A stretch of 64,000 nucleotides of DNA from Phascolarctos cinereus (Eukaryota > Chordata > Mammalia > Diprotodontia > Phascolarctidae): NCBI RefSeq assembly GCF_002099425.1, contig NW_018343953.1, positions 10,762,001-10,826,000 of the forward strand, read 5' to 3'. Shown here in pieces: positions 44,566 to 55,990 of the stretch. The notes below the pieces were generated by a model that did no database searches, was not told the DNA's origin, and was given only the letters and a program-made list of their open reading frames with translations. Made by a program: the position numbers and the translations under genes. Within the stretch, counting starts at the first letter, position 1, and every line of letters starts with the position of its first letter.

Positions 44566-46994
44566 TATTATGTCATGATCTATACTAGATATTGAAGAGA
44601 AAAACTGAGGCAGTTTTCCAGATCATATGAATTATTTTTGCTATAGAGGAGAAAAAATATTTGCTTGAATATTTGGATAACTATCATAATTTATGTTTTA
44701 CTTTCCTATTCTACACCTGATATAAGCAAAGTCAAAACACCATTCAAAGAAAAAAGATTGTTCTCTTTCTTCTTTCCTGAGAGGAGTAATAAGACATCTT
44801 TTACATTTAGGACTGTACTGTCTTGTAATACACTTAAGGGAAAGATCATGTTTAAATCAGTCTGATTATTGGAAACAAGTGAAAATGTCCAGTCTATTCC
44901 TTTGTTAATATGTGTGATAACTTTCAAATGATTAGGAAAATGAGTCTAGGAAGAACTGACAAATATTCAGGCTTCTGTCCCCAAACTGGTTGGCACTATT
45001 TTGGTGAGAGAGAGCATCAAGGGATAGTCATTTAAGAAAGAGACAGATATGTAAAGGCAGAGAACGGTTGATGGTAAGGAACTTGGGCGAACATCAACAT
45101 GATATATAGCAGACTTGTAAACTTTATTCTTCCTGTTTCATTCAAGTACTGAGTTTGTAATCCATCCTTACACTTTTCTTTCTGAGATTCTTTTCATCTT
45201 TGACATTATATGATTTTACAATATTACCAGTTTTTACTAATTCCCCTCAAATTCAGCATGGATTTATTACAAAAAAAAAAATACAAACACAAACTTGAGT
45301 TTGGGGCGCTAAGGACCAAAAATCTCAACACTTAAGGTTTGCTTTTTGATCAAGCCCACCATTTATTTTTTACATTGTGTTAGTAGAGAAAAAGGAATCT
45401 TTAAAAGATCCAGGATGTTTGGATGCAGTTTCCTGAAGCAAAGAAGAGGACCCAAAAGATATGGCAGAAGAACTGAATGAAATTAATAAATGTAGATAAG
45501 TAATCCAAATAAGTGCAAAAATACCTTAAAAAAAACACCACCTCTTACTATTAACATCAAAAGAGATTTAAGAAGTATCTCGTTTACTACCTGGGACACG
45601 GTTAGGTTTCAAGCTAAGAAAAATACAAATATATAGCTCCTACCTTCAGGGGTTTAAATGAAAAGAAAAGAAGCTTAATTTAATTAACTTTAGTTCCGTA
45701 TTGCATTTTTGTTTGGATCCTATGGTAACCTCTAGGCAATAGTCAGAAGGATGTTTCTGAATTATTTTCACATTTTTGGTTAAATTAGTTTTGAAGAAAT
45801 GAAACAAAATGTTAAATATTCCCTGTGGAATATGCTCCAGAACTTGAAAGAAAAGACGAGGAATTACCAATATCCAGTATCCTTTATTTTCATGAATAAC
45901 CTCTTTCTCCCTTTCTCCAGGATACTTTTCTCCCAATTTCCAGCCCCAACACACACAAAATTCTCTAAAGTTATTTTTCTGTTTTTCACAAATGCCAGTG
46001 TTACTACATGTTATTTTCTTTCTTAAATGCATATTGGGGAAAAATTGTGGAAAAATCATGACAGTTTAGCAATTTAACCTTATAAAATTTAACCTAGGCA
46101 ACCAGGATTGGTCTTACTTTGTCATGTAAATTGAATTTTTCGTTATCAATGTCCTAATCTACCAGATGATTATATAACCTCTATGTGCATTTTATGTAAA
46201 AATAACTTCTGGGCATTATTCATGCTGACAGTCCCTTTAAATAGCCTTAAAGCATGTGGGAGTAGAATTATGCTGCATCTGTCCCAAGCTTTTAAAGTCT
46301 ATCATTTTTTTATGGGATGAAAACTCTTCATAATGTCAGGAATTTATAGAGACTTCTGAGTGGTAGTAGCTGTATTGGGGCCCTTCTATTAGCTGTACGG
46401 TGTAGGTTAAAAAATGCCACATTTCCTGAGAGAAGCTTTTTCCAAGAAAGCTGATGGCTGTCAGTTTTTTCTTCAAGTTAGACTTTCTAGATTGAGTAAA
46501 TTTGCCTGTAAATGAAAGTTAGAAGAGAATTTAGGTGTAGTCAATCTTGAATACCATTTTACTGCAGTTTTTTTGTTTTTGTTTTGTTTTTTTTTTTTTT
46601 AACATGGTCTAAAGTGGCTGAAAGTGGTTTCTGAGGGGAGGAATGACACCTTCTGGGGACTTGGCCTGACAATGAGAGTGGGACTTGGGGAGATGCCCAA
46701 AGTAGGGGTGTAAAATTATTTAATAACTTTGGTCATGGTCATCAGAAACATTGTACATAGAAGCCATGAAACGTTTTCAGGAAGTCCTGCTTCCAACACT
46801 GTATGACCATAAGCCAAATCACTTAACCTCTCTGCTCTACATAACTCTCCAAGACTCCAAACTGCAATGACCTATTAATCTAAATCTGTAGGGAGAGTTT
46901 CCCCTTCTGAAATTTCTTACACGAATGAAATCATAAATCCTGAGCCCCCACCCTCAAAATTCTGATCATAAAATTAAAGAAAGGCAAACTTTGA
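44566..46994. other. About 2.4 kb of intron with few recognised repeats
   Basis: Includes an A-run near 45270-45281 and a T-rich tract at 46567-46601. A minus-strand open frame of 137 codons (45646-46059) and an overlapping + frame (45799-46026) show no known motif, no splice context and AT-rich composition. Confidence 0.45.
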
Positions 46995-47085
46995 GCCCCT
47001 TATGGGGAGGTGTCTTTTCCTTCTCATCTCTGTATCTCTAACACCTGATATACAGTAAGCACTACATATACAATGCATGAATTCA
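46995..47085 (+). mobile_element. L2 3'-end fragment, sense
   Basis: GAGCCCCTTATGGGGAGG, TCTGTATCTCTAACACCTGA, ATACAGTAAGCACTACATAT. Confidence 0.6.
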
Positions 47086-47662
47086 AACCGTGTATGATTT
47101 TATAAATGATGGATGTGACATGAATCCAAACCAATACTCTGCTTCCAGGCAAAGCTGGACTTGAATGATCCCAAGAAAATACTTTTATTCATAAGTTTCT
47201 AATAAAGAGCTTCCTTCAGAAATTTCCAATGACACTTCTGAGGTCCAGTGTGGAATATCTAAGTGAAAAGGAGCTTAATACTTCAAGCAAGACACTATGA
47301 CACTATGTCTTTGAAACAAAAGACCCACATTCTATCTGTTGCCCAGCTGCTAGCTAGTTATGTGTCCTTCACGAAATGCTTATATGCCTCAATGTCCTTG
47401 TCTGTAAAATTATTTTTAAAAAGTTCATTCAAACAACGTCTAATGTGGTACAAATTTCTCTCCGGAAGCTGCCAAGAGTATTCTGAGTAAGAATGGTTTG
47501 ACTCATAAACTTTGCTTTGAAGGGCCTTCTGTACAAAAAGTGCCAGAAACATAAGTGAATGATCTTATAACAGGAGGCAGTAAAAATGATCATAGCTCTA
47601 AAGATGAATTATGAAAACAATAGCCAACAATGAATTACCTGAATTCAGGTAAAACTGAAGAA
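47086..47662. other. Intron sequence; possible weak MIR at 47290-47420
   Basis: Weak SINE-like order only. No gene. Confidence 0.4.
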
Positions 47663-47885
47663 AGGACAGTTAGGTGGTAAAGTGGATAGACTGGCATCAG
47701 GAGGAGCTGAGTTCAAATGAGGCCTCAGATGCTTAGTAGCTGTGTGACCCTGGGCAACTCACTTAACTCTGCCTCAGTTCCTCAACTGTATAATGAGCTG
47801 GAGAAGGAAATGGCAAACTACTCCAATATCTTTGCCGAGAAAACCCCAAATGGGGTCACACGAAGTCAGAAGCAACAACAAACCT
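47663..47885 (+). mobile_element. MAR1-type SINE, sense
   Basis: GGACAGTTAGGTGGTAAAGT, AGCTGTGTGACCCTGGGCAA, GGAGAAGGAAATGGCAAACT, GAAGTCAGAAGCAACAAC. Confidence 0.88.
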
Positions 47886-47954
47886 AGGAGAATTTGAAAT
47901 TAGGTAGAAGATTTGGTAGAAAGGAACTAAATAGTGGGTAGTGAGTACAGTGCC

Positions 47955-48215
47955 TTCGATTCAACACAATTAAATAAGCATTTAAGAAAAACCCATTCTG
48001 TGCTAGTTCTAATACCTGGAGACGTGAAAGCACAAAGGATAACAATCTTTGTCTTCAGGGAGCTTATATTCTATTGGAGGGAAGTTGAGCCAGGCCTTAA
48101 CTAGATTTTGGGAGTTGGATAAAAGTAAGCAGGATATGAGTTCTAGGTAGGGGGAAAGCCTACGTTGAAAATAGAATATTTTTGGAAAGACAGGGGCGGA
48201 GAAGGGAAGGGAATA
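47955..48215 (-). mobile_element. L2 3'-end fragment, antisense
   Basis: AATAAGCATTTAAGAAAAAC, GTCTTCAGGGAGCTTATATT. Confidence 0.7.
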
Positions 48216-48224
48216 AGCATCTAT

Positions 48225-48477
48225 ATAGGGCTATTATGTGATAGGCAATGTGCTAAGCACTTTTACAAACAGTATTTCATTTGATCCTCACAACAGCTCT
48301 GTGAGGTAGGTGCTATTATTCTTACCATTTTACAGTTGAGAAAACTGAAGCAAATAGAGGTTAAAAGACTTGCCCAGGGTCACACGTCTAATAAGTGTCT
48401 GAGACTAGATTTGAACTCAGGTCTTCCAGACTCCAGAACCAGCACTCTATCTAATCTACCACCAGCTGCCAGTGGCA
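48225..48477 (-). mobile_element. MIR SINE with tRNA-like head, antisense, near full length
   Basis: TTTGATCCTCACAACAGCTC, GACTTGCCCAGGGTCACACG, GATTTGAACTCAGGTCTTCC. Confidence 0.85.
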
Positions 48478-48641
48478 ATAAATATTAAGTCTGGAAAGGA
48501 AAGTTTGGTTGCAGCCAATTCTCCTGCAGGAGAATTTGTATTCTGTTTTAGAAGCCACAGGGCTCATAAGTCAGGGAATGTCATGATGCTAATTTTGATT
48601 TAGGAACATCAATTTGGCAGCTGTTTAGAAATACATGCCTT

Positions 48642-49348
48642 CCTTTGACCCAGCAATAGCACTTCTCGGGCTATATCCCCGAGAGATCATACAAATGGGA
48701 AAAGGACCCACATGTGCAAAAATATTTATAGCAGCTCTTTTTGTGGTGGCCAAGAATTGGAAATTGAGAGGATGTCCATCAGTTGGGGAATAGCTGAACA
48801 AGTTGTGGTATATGAATGTAATGGAATACTGTTGTGCTATAAGAAATGATGAACAGGCTGACTTCAGAAAAACCTGGAAAGACTTGTTTGTATGGTCTGA
48901 TGCCGAGTGAAGTGAGCAGAACCAAGAGAAAGTTGTATACAGTAACAGCCACGTTGTGCGATGACTAATATAGATAAACTTAACCCTTCTCAGCAATACA
49001 AAGATCTAAGACATCTCCAAAGACATCTTGTGACACAAAATGCTATCCACAAAGAAGAAAGAACTACAGAGTTTGAATGCATATCGAAGCATAGTATTTG
49101 CTATATGTTTTTCTTCTGTTGTGTTTTGTTTCCTCCTATTGGTTCTAATTCTTCCTTACAACATCACTAATGTGAAAATATGTTGGAATGTATATGTATA
49201 GCTTATATCAGATTGCATGCCATCTTGGGGAGGGAGGTGGGAAAGGAGGGGGGAGAAAATTTAAAACTCAAAAGATTATGGAAGTGATTGTTGATAATTC
49301 AAAATAAATTAATAAAAATGTTATTATGGGACCTACAGCAAAAAAAAA
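48642..49348 (+). mobile_element. L1 LINE, 5'-truncated, with TSD and possible short 3' transduction
   Basis: It starts in the ORF2 C-terminal part (FDPAIALL-type codons), runs through the 3' UTR to AATAAATTAATAAAAATG near 49319, then carries about 20 bp not found in the other L1 tails (TTATTATGGGACCTACAGC) before a 12-A tail. The flanks are AAATACATGCCTT (48629-48641) and AAATACGTGCCTT (49349-49361), 12 of 13 identical. Confidence 0.92.
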
Positions 49349-49361
49349 AAATACGTGCCTT

Positions 49362-50129
49362 GCACAAAGTAAATGCTTAGTAAAATTATAGTGCTTTGAA
49401 TTGAATCTTTAGTATTTTATCCACTCCTATGCCTTTTAAATGTATCTTCCTTGTTGTATCCATTTATGAAACCTGACCCAGTACTTTCTAATGGGAAAGA
49501 AGGTAGGTGAGATACTTAGCTGTTGGAAGAAATCTGGTAAGTAAATGCCGTAAAGGGTTCATCATTAGCTTTTATTTCTAGGGCGGTCTCTAAGATATAG
49601 TAAGAAAATGTTATATGTAAGGCAGTTTGTCAGGCCAAGGCATTTGGGCAGTAATGATATCTTATGGGATTGGTGCATGGGAACAGCATTGATGTCTGAT
49701 TCTTTTAAACTATTCTGTCCAATGATGGTTCTTTTTCCTGACGTGGGTATGAAGGTGCCAAAATTGTTATTTAGGTGTCAGTTACCTTTTTTGAAAGTTT
49801 AACCCCTGCTCATATTGTTTGCAGATCTGATATTAGATTCCTTATTTTGCTGTTTACCCATAAAACTTTTAACCATTGTCTTCAATACTCAGTAGACTGA
49901 GCACATGTCTAGTGTTCCTATGTATACCCCCCAGAAACAAAGCTTCAGTATATTTCAAAAACCAAGAAATGAACACAAGAAAAAAAAATTTCTTTTTGCT
50001 GGAATAGAAACACCTGTCAAAAAGGAAGTTGGCCTGATATGATCTATTCTTGAAAAAAAAATTAAAATAAAACATGCTGGCTTTTTTTTTTTTGATCATC
50101 ACTTCATTTTTGATAGTGTAATAATAACA
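49362..50129. other. Intron sequence; nothing recognised
   Basis: A/T-rich runs near 49979-49990, 50054-50062 and 50081-50092. No gene is supported. Confidence 0.45.
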
Positions 50130-50310
50130 TATGACATCTTGGTGGAATGGATAAGCTCACTGAATTGAGGTAGGAAGACATGAGTTTGAAATCTGCCTCA
50201 ACCACATATAACTTTTGTGACCTTGGGCAAGGCATTTAACTTGATTCCTCATTTATAAAATGAGAAGATTGCACTAGATGATTTCTCAGGTTTCTTTCAG
50301 CTCTAAATCT
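50130..50310 (+). mobile_element. CORE-SINE with L3-type end, sense
   Basis: AATTGAGGTAGGAAGACATG, TTTGTGACCTTGGGCAAGGC, CTTTCAGCTCTAAATC. Confidence 0.7.
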
Positions 50311-50482
50311 AACCTGTGTCCTAGGTCCTTAGGTGTGGCCTTTGGACTGAGCTCAACTTTTACAGAACAAATCTTTTAATTAAGGGGATTTGTTCTGTGA
50401 AGTTTGGAGTCAGTTAAAGGGCCACACTTGAGGACTTAGAGGGCTACATGTGGCTGTGAGGCAGCAGGTTCCTCTACCCTTG
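50308..50482. mobile_element. hAT-type miniature DNA transposon (about 175 bp), left end decayed
   Basis: Same family as 38193-38343: AGGGCTACATGTGGC and CAGCAGGTTCCTCTACCC at the right. The centre is a perfect inverted repeat ACAGAACAAATC (50362-50373) / GATTTGTTCTGT (50387-50398). An 8-bp TSD (GCTCTAAA / GCTCTGAT, 5 of 8) is only suggestive. Confidence 0.8.
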
Positions 50483-51234
50483 GCTCTGATGTTTTTCTTC
50501 TTTGTGGAAGGAACTAACTGTGCTTTCTCTTGAGTGCTAATGTTTCTAGGTGCCTGCGGGTACAAATGGATAGAGACTAAAATGCCCTAATCTCTTTCCA
50601 GATGCCTATTGAAAACCTCTCTGGTGAAAGCTGTCCCCTCTCCCTTTAGTGAATTCTAAAGCTCTTCTCCCTTTCACTGAATAGCCTTCCTAAATGTACA
50701 TATTCATTCATATACTGCCAGCCCTCCAGGCTTCAATTCAAGTGTGTGGTAAAAGATGTAATGAGTAGGCTGTTAGGCTATTTTTAAAGGAATCCTGTGG
50801 TATTGGAACTTAGGATCCAATTACTTACTTACTGATTGAGTAGGAAGTACCATGCATTAAAGAGATTAAAAAAGGGGAAAGAATTTTCTGGTTTGCCTCT
50901 TGAGAAAAAGTCAAAAAGGATATGTAAGCAATATGTTTTTCTCTTCCTTTTTGTAAAAGACACCAGGCTTGTTCACTATTTTTTCCCACCTTTGGCAGGT
51001 TCTGCCCTCTGATTCTGTTAAAACAGTAACAGGTAGAGATTCTGCTCTACTGTTTAGGTGACAGAAGTAGAGTTGTCCAGCCAAACACCAAACAACTGAT
51101 ATGTTGAAGAGAAGCCAAAAGAAATTTAAAGAGACATGTTTAAATCTCCAACCTCTCTATTTTTCTGTTCATTCTTTGGGTTGAAAATGGGTTTCTGAGG
51201 ATATATGTGTACCAAGAGAATAATAGAATATTAA
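50483..51234. other. Intron sequence; nothing recognised
   Basis: No supported gene or repeat. Confidence 0.45.
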
Positions 51235-51395
51235 AATCAGGCAGTATGGGTTAGAAGTCAGAAGTGCTCCATTCAAATCCCATTTCTAAGGCTATTAGTG
51301 ACCTTGGATAAGTCTCATTAATTTCCTTGGGCCTCAGTTTTCTCATTTCTGAAAGGCGTAGGTTGACATAATACAAAGCTCTTTAAGCCATACTC
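51235..51395 (+). mobile_element. MIR SINE, sense, decayed
   Basis: TTAGTGACCTTGGATAAGTC, GCCTCAGTTTTCTCATTTC. Confidence 0.7.
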
Positions 51396-51404
51396 CTATG
51401 ATAA

Positions 51405-51530
51405 TTCACCCCCCCTTTTTTTTTACACTTGAGGAAATTGAGGTCTAGAGAGCTTAAATGACTTGCTCAAAATGACTAGTAAATGGGAGAGTGGGACTCA
51501 AATTCAGATTTTCTGAATTGACATTGGTTT
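51405..51530 (-). mobile_element. MIR fragment, antisense
   Basis: TTTACACTTGAGGAAATTGA, AAATGACTTGCTCAAAATG. Confidence 0.62.
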
Positions 51531-51624
51531 GGACACATTCTAACATTCTAGTGGCTTAAGGTATTAGAAGATTATTACTTAATCCACTAAAACATTAGAC
51601 ACATAATTTTATTTGTACATTCTC

Positions 51625-52012
51625 ATCATTTTACAGATTATAAGCTCCCTGAGGACAATAGCCATATTGTTATTGTTGTTGTTCAGTCATATCTAACTCT
51701 TCATAACCTTATTTGGGGTTTTTGGCAAGGATACTGGAGTGGTTTGCCATTTCCTTCTCCAGCTCATTTTACAGATAGGAAACTGAGGCAAGCAGGATTA
51801 AGTGACTTGCCCAGGGTCACATAGGTAGTAAGTGTCTGAGACCAGATTTGAACTCAGAAAGACTCATCTTCCTGACTTCAGGCCCAGGATTTATCCACTG
51901 TACCACCTAGCTGCCCCTCTGAGGACAATAGCCATACTTTACCTAGACTTTTTTTTCCTCTTTTCTAGTACTTAATATGCTGTTATTTTAATAAATATAT
52001 TTATAAAATTAC
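51625..52012 (+). mobile_element. L2 3'-end fragment, sense, split by a SINE
   Basis: The block TTACAGATTATAAGCTCCCT, with the GAGGACAATAGCCATA that follows it, continues after the SINE as CTTTACCTAGAC and ends TTTAATAAATATATTTATA. This is the L2 3' UTR order. Confidence 0.75.
51667..51918 (-). mobile_element. MAR1-type SINE, antisense, with a perfect 18-bp TSD
   Basis: Tail first on + (TGTTGTTCAGTCATATCTAA), CORE (GACTTGCCCAGGGTCACATA), head (GTACCACCTAGCTGCCCCT). It is flanked by CTGAGGACAATAGCCATA at 51649-51666 and again at 51919-51936. Confidence 0.96.
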
Positions 52013-52659
52013 TGAATTCTTTCATTGATATCTCTGTACTCTGAAATCCTTCTAGGAAACAATTTTAATTTGAAAAGTACCTCTGAGTGTTAGGAGGCAG
52101 TACTTTCAATTATAAATGGTAAAAATTTGAAACTAAACATATCAAAAAAGATTGCTTAACTGATGAAATGTTACTTTTCATCAACCTCTCCTATCTTTTG
52201 AATAGCATACATTTCAGTGATTAGACAATTTTGAAAAACAAGGAACTTTTAGTATAAATCAGCATGCTGTTGAATGCAGAATTTCTTAAGAGTAGAAATC
52301 TTAACTTTAGCCCTCTTCACACTTTTAGGCATATTAGCACTTTAATTTAAGTGTCTGAAATCTCACTTGAAAGAAATAAAATGTGTTAGGTTCTATTTCT
52401 AGCCATTCCACTACCCAGTTGTGGGATCATGGAGACAAATTATTTACATTCACTCCCCATCAGCTTTTTCTACCCATACAGTGGCAGTGGTGATTTTCCT
52501 ACCTGTCCCACAACCATTGACAATAATCTAAAAGTTTTGTTTAAGTTTGAAACCATTATTTATATGTGGCCTAAGAAATGTCATTTCTATATTTAAGTAA
52601 CCAGAGCTTCTTAACTGCCAGTGATAATTTATTGCTTAATTTTTTGCATAATATTTAAT
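52013..52659. other. Intron sequence; weak MIR-like piece near 52405-52520
   Basis: No firm feature. Confidence 0.4.
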
Positions 52660-53320
52660 TCAATTTAGCAAGTACTTATAAAGCACTTACGTCGTGATAG
52701 TTATGGTGCTACATTGTGAGTAAAAACGAAAGCCCTGCCCTCATAAAACTTACATTCTATTGGGGAGAAACAACAAACCTATAGAAAATAAAATACAAAA
52801 TATATGTGTCAATTTCTGTGGGAGGGCATTAGCACCTGAAGTAATGGGGACAGACTTCTTGTAAAAGGTGGTACTGGGAATCGTGTGAGGCAAAGATAAG
52901 GAGGGGAATGAATTCCAGAAGTGCCTGTGCAACGTTCTGGAGATAGGAGATGATGTATCCCATGGAATGAATATCAAGCATCCCAGTTTGTCTGGAACAT
53001 AGAGTATGTGAAGGAGAAGAATGTACAGTATGCCTGAAAATGTAGCCTGGAGTAAAATTGTAAAGGGCTTTCAAAGCCAAAGGCATTTGTATTTTATCCT
53101 TGGAGGAAAAGGGAGTCATTTGAGTTTTGTGAATAAGGAAATAACCTGGCCAGTGCTAGGAATACCAGTTTGCCAGCTTTCTGTAGGGTGAATTGGATAA
53201 GTTGAGAAAGAAGTCATGGGCACCAATTAGGGCAATATTTTAACATTTGAGGTGAGAATCGATGAGAGACTGAATTAGGTTGGTGGTCCTGAGAGTGGAA
53301 AAAGGGGGATGGATATAAAA
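52660..53320 (-). mobile_element. L2 LINE, about 0.65 kb, antisense
   Basis: AGCAAGTACTTATAAAGCAC, GCCCTGCCCTCATAAAACTT, then ATTGTAAAGGGCTTTCAAAG and GGAAAAGGGAGTCATTTGAG reverse the 3' UTR and the ORF2 end. Overlapping open frames (52750-53119, minus) lie in L2 and are not host genes. Confidence 0.8.
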
Positions 53321-54007
53321 TTTGTTTTTGTAAAGCATTTCTGTGTTTACTTAGCTGCTAAAGTACTAAATAACAATAACATGAAGACAGAACTCATATA
53401 ATATATTCACATCCTAATAGGAAGCCACATCACAGGGAGTCTTGTTACAATGCTGTCATCAGGGTTCATGCAGTTGACATTTTATCACAATGAGAAATTT
53501 TTGATATTTCTGATAAGTAAAAGCACTTAGATGAAGCTAGGTTTTAATGAGTTGCGTGTTTTTTTTCTAAGATACTTATAATTGCATTGTGAAAACTTTT
53601 TTCTATTCCATTAATCTAAAGTTTTTTCCAAGGATAATAGAAAGGGTACAGGGCAATAGCTTTTACATCCTTTCATGTCACGTGTATGGCAACTCTAAGG
53701 AATTTAATTGTGAGTGGTTGGGATAGATCCTTTCATGCACTGAAAAAAAACCTCAGAAATTAAGTGCTTCTATTTTTTATCTAGGGATTCATGATTGCTC
53801 TAATTTGGCATTTTCCTTTGTCCTCTGTGTTTTCACCTTGTTACTTCTTATCACGAAAAATAATTACTTGCGTAGAAACGTCTCTAATAAACTAATGACC
53901 ACAGCTAGGGTATGCTTTACCTATGCACATAGCTTCTACATTTAAAGGTTTTTATGCCATTTAGAAATGACCTAAAATTTTTAAAAAGTGGCTTTTAAAA
54001 ATGTTAT
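53321..54007. other. Intron sequence; nothing recognised
   Basis: No supported feature. Confidence 0.45.
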
Positions 54008-54305
54008 AAATCAAACGATCAACACGTATTTCTTAGGTGATACTCTTTGCCAGATCCTTTGCCAGGAGCTAGATGTACAAATAAAATAATAATCTGAAAG
54101 AAAATTGGAAAGGTAAGTTGGATCCAGACTGTGGAGGTTCTTAATTCTAGTCTAGGAAATAAATCCTACTCACAAGAATTTGTATTCTAATGGAGTAGAC
54201 ATATATAGGTATATAAGATAGGTAGGTATATAAGATTTCTACAGGATAGGGGATAATACCGTGAAGGCACTAGGATTAAGAGGGGGTGTGAGGAGGAGGT
54301 GTCAA
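54008..54305 (-). mobile_element. L2 3'-end fragment, antisense, rearranged
   Basis: ATCAACACGTATTTCTTAGG, GAATTTGTATTCTAATGGAG. Between them 54100-54165 looks like a more distant L2 part, out of order. Confidence 0.6.
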
Positions 54306-54454
54306 GAAAATTTTCATTTAATACACACTTTAAAGAAAGTTTATTCCTTTACCCTTCTCGCCCTTCTTAGAAGGTGACCTCTTTACCATCCTAGTCATTC
54401 AGTCTCAGCACCTATGAGTAATAATATCCCACTTCCTCTCCTTTCTTATACAGC

Positions 54455-54640
54455 ATGCCATAGTAGATAGGAAGCTAGCCTCAAAGCCAGGAAGATATGA
54501 CTCTGGCTATATGACCACTTAACCTCTAAATGCTCTGGGCAACTAAACTATAAGTTGAAGAGAAGGTCCCGACCTACATTGGTAGGGGGAATTACTCACC
54601 TGAGAGTTCCCTAAATTGACGAAATCAAAATCTAGTCCCT
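54455..54640 (+). mobile_element. tRNA-headed SINE with ATTGGTAGAGGG/AATC tail, sense
   Basis: ATAGTAGATAGGAAGCTAGC, GAAGAGAAGGTCCCGACC, ACATTGGTAGGGGGAATTAC, AGAGTTCCCTAAATTGACG. Confidence 0.72.
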
Positions 54641-54654
54641 ATTCCTATTCTTTC

Positions 54655-55115
54655 TTTCCCCATGCCCAATCAGTTGTCAGGTTATATACATTCTACCTCC
54701 ACAAACTTCTTTGAATCCATCTGCTTCTCTACTTGCATGAACACTATCCTCTTTCAGGTCATATTTACCTTTTGCATAGGCTATTGAAGCTGGTTTCACT
54801 GCTTCTATTCCATAAATTCTCTATTCAGTGGCCCAAACTACCTTCAAAGTAGAAGTTGGATGTTACCATACTTGTTCAGAAACCTTCAACGCCTCCATTT
54901 CCCCAGTAAGATAAAATATACTCTCTAGACTGTAATTTAAGGACCTCCACAGTCTGGCTCCAATTTACCTTTTCAATCTTGTTTCATATTATTCTCTTTC
55001 ACATTCTGTCCTTTTAGCTATACTAGGTTACTATTTGCATTTCATTTGTTGTCTTGCTGAAGTTGCGCATTTACCCCATTTTGGGAATACAATCCTTATC
55101 TTTGCCTATCCCTAT
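54655..55115 (+). mobile_element. L2 LINE ORF2-end fragment, sense
   Basis: TTGCATAGGCTATTGAAGCT, CAGAAACCTTCAACGCCTC, GATAAAATATACTCTCTAG, CCTCCACAGTCTGGCTCCAA: the conserved order of the L2 ORF2 C-terminus. Confidence 0.75.
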
Positions 55116-55119
55116 CTTT

Positions 55120-55990
55120 TTTTATATGTTTTATTTATTTTATTTTTAATTTGTGAGATAAAATAAAGAGTTCCATACCATACTGTAATAAAAATGATTG
55201 CATGTGAAACTGCAAATCTATTATGTACAACTTGCTATTCTTTTTGAAGTTATCATGTAAATTTTTTTCCTTTTTTCCTCTATGTTTTCTTCCCTCCCTC
55301 CCTACCCTAGAGATGGCTACCATTAGACACAAATATGTGTTCTTAAAAAAATATTGCTGTTACTGTACAAATATTCTCTTGGTTTTACTCATTTTGATCT
55401 TTGTTATTTTGTTTGTTTGTTTCCAAGGCAATCAGGATTAAATGACTTGCCCAGAGCCATGCAGCTGGTAAAGGTCAAGTGTTAGAGACCAGATTTGAAC
55501 TTAGGTCCTCCTGACTCCAGAACTGGTGCTCTATCCACTGTGCCACCCAGCTGCCCATTCTCTTCATTATTTTGTGCATGTCTAACCATGTTTTTCTATG
55601 ATCGTCAAGCTCACCATTTCTTATAGCACAGTAGTATTCCACCGCAATAATATACCATAATTTGTTCAGCCAATTGATGGGCATCCCTACAATTTGCAGT
55701 TCTTTGCCACCACAAAGAGAGTGCTATAAACATTTTAGAACATATAGGTTCTTTTCCTTTTTCCCTAATAATCTTTGGCCTTGTGCTGATATTGCTGGGT
55801 CAAAGGGTATATAGGCAGTTTAATAACCCTTTGGCCATAATTCCAGATTGCATTCTAAAATGATTAGGTTAGTTCACAATTTCACCAATAATGAATTAGT
55901 GTCTCAATTTTTTCACATTCCCTCCAACATTTCCCCTTCGGTCATTTTAGCCAGTCTGATAGGTGTAAAATGATATCTCAAATATCACAA
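55120..55990 (-). mobile_element. Old L1 LINE, antisense, split by a SINE
   Basis: 3' UTR part at 55120-55410 (ACTGCAAATCTATTATGTAC, GATGGCTACCATTAGACAC), then the ORF2 end at 55558-55990 (ATTTCTTATAGCACAGTAGT, CAGTCTGATAGGTGTAAAAT reversed). Older than the L1 at 9171-15911. Confidence 0.82.
55420..55557 (-). mobile_element. Short tRNA-derived SINE (WSINE1-like), antisense, inside L1
   Basis: AATGACTTGCCCAGAGCCAT, GAACTTAGGTCCTCCTGACT, CTGTGCCACCCAGCTGCCC. Confidence 0.88.

Noticed and set aside
45646-46059. 137-codon minus-strand open frame, a possible small gene
   Set aside because: No recognisable motif, AT-rich composition, no splice or promoter context, and a competing open frame on the other strand.
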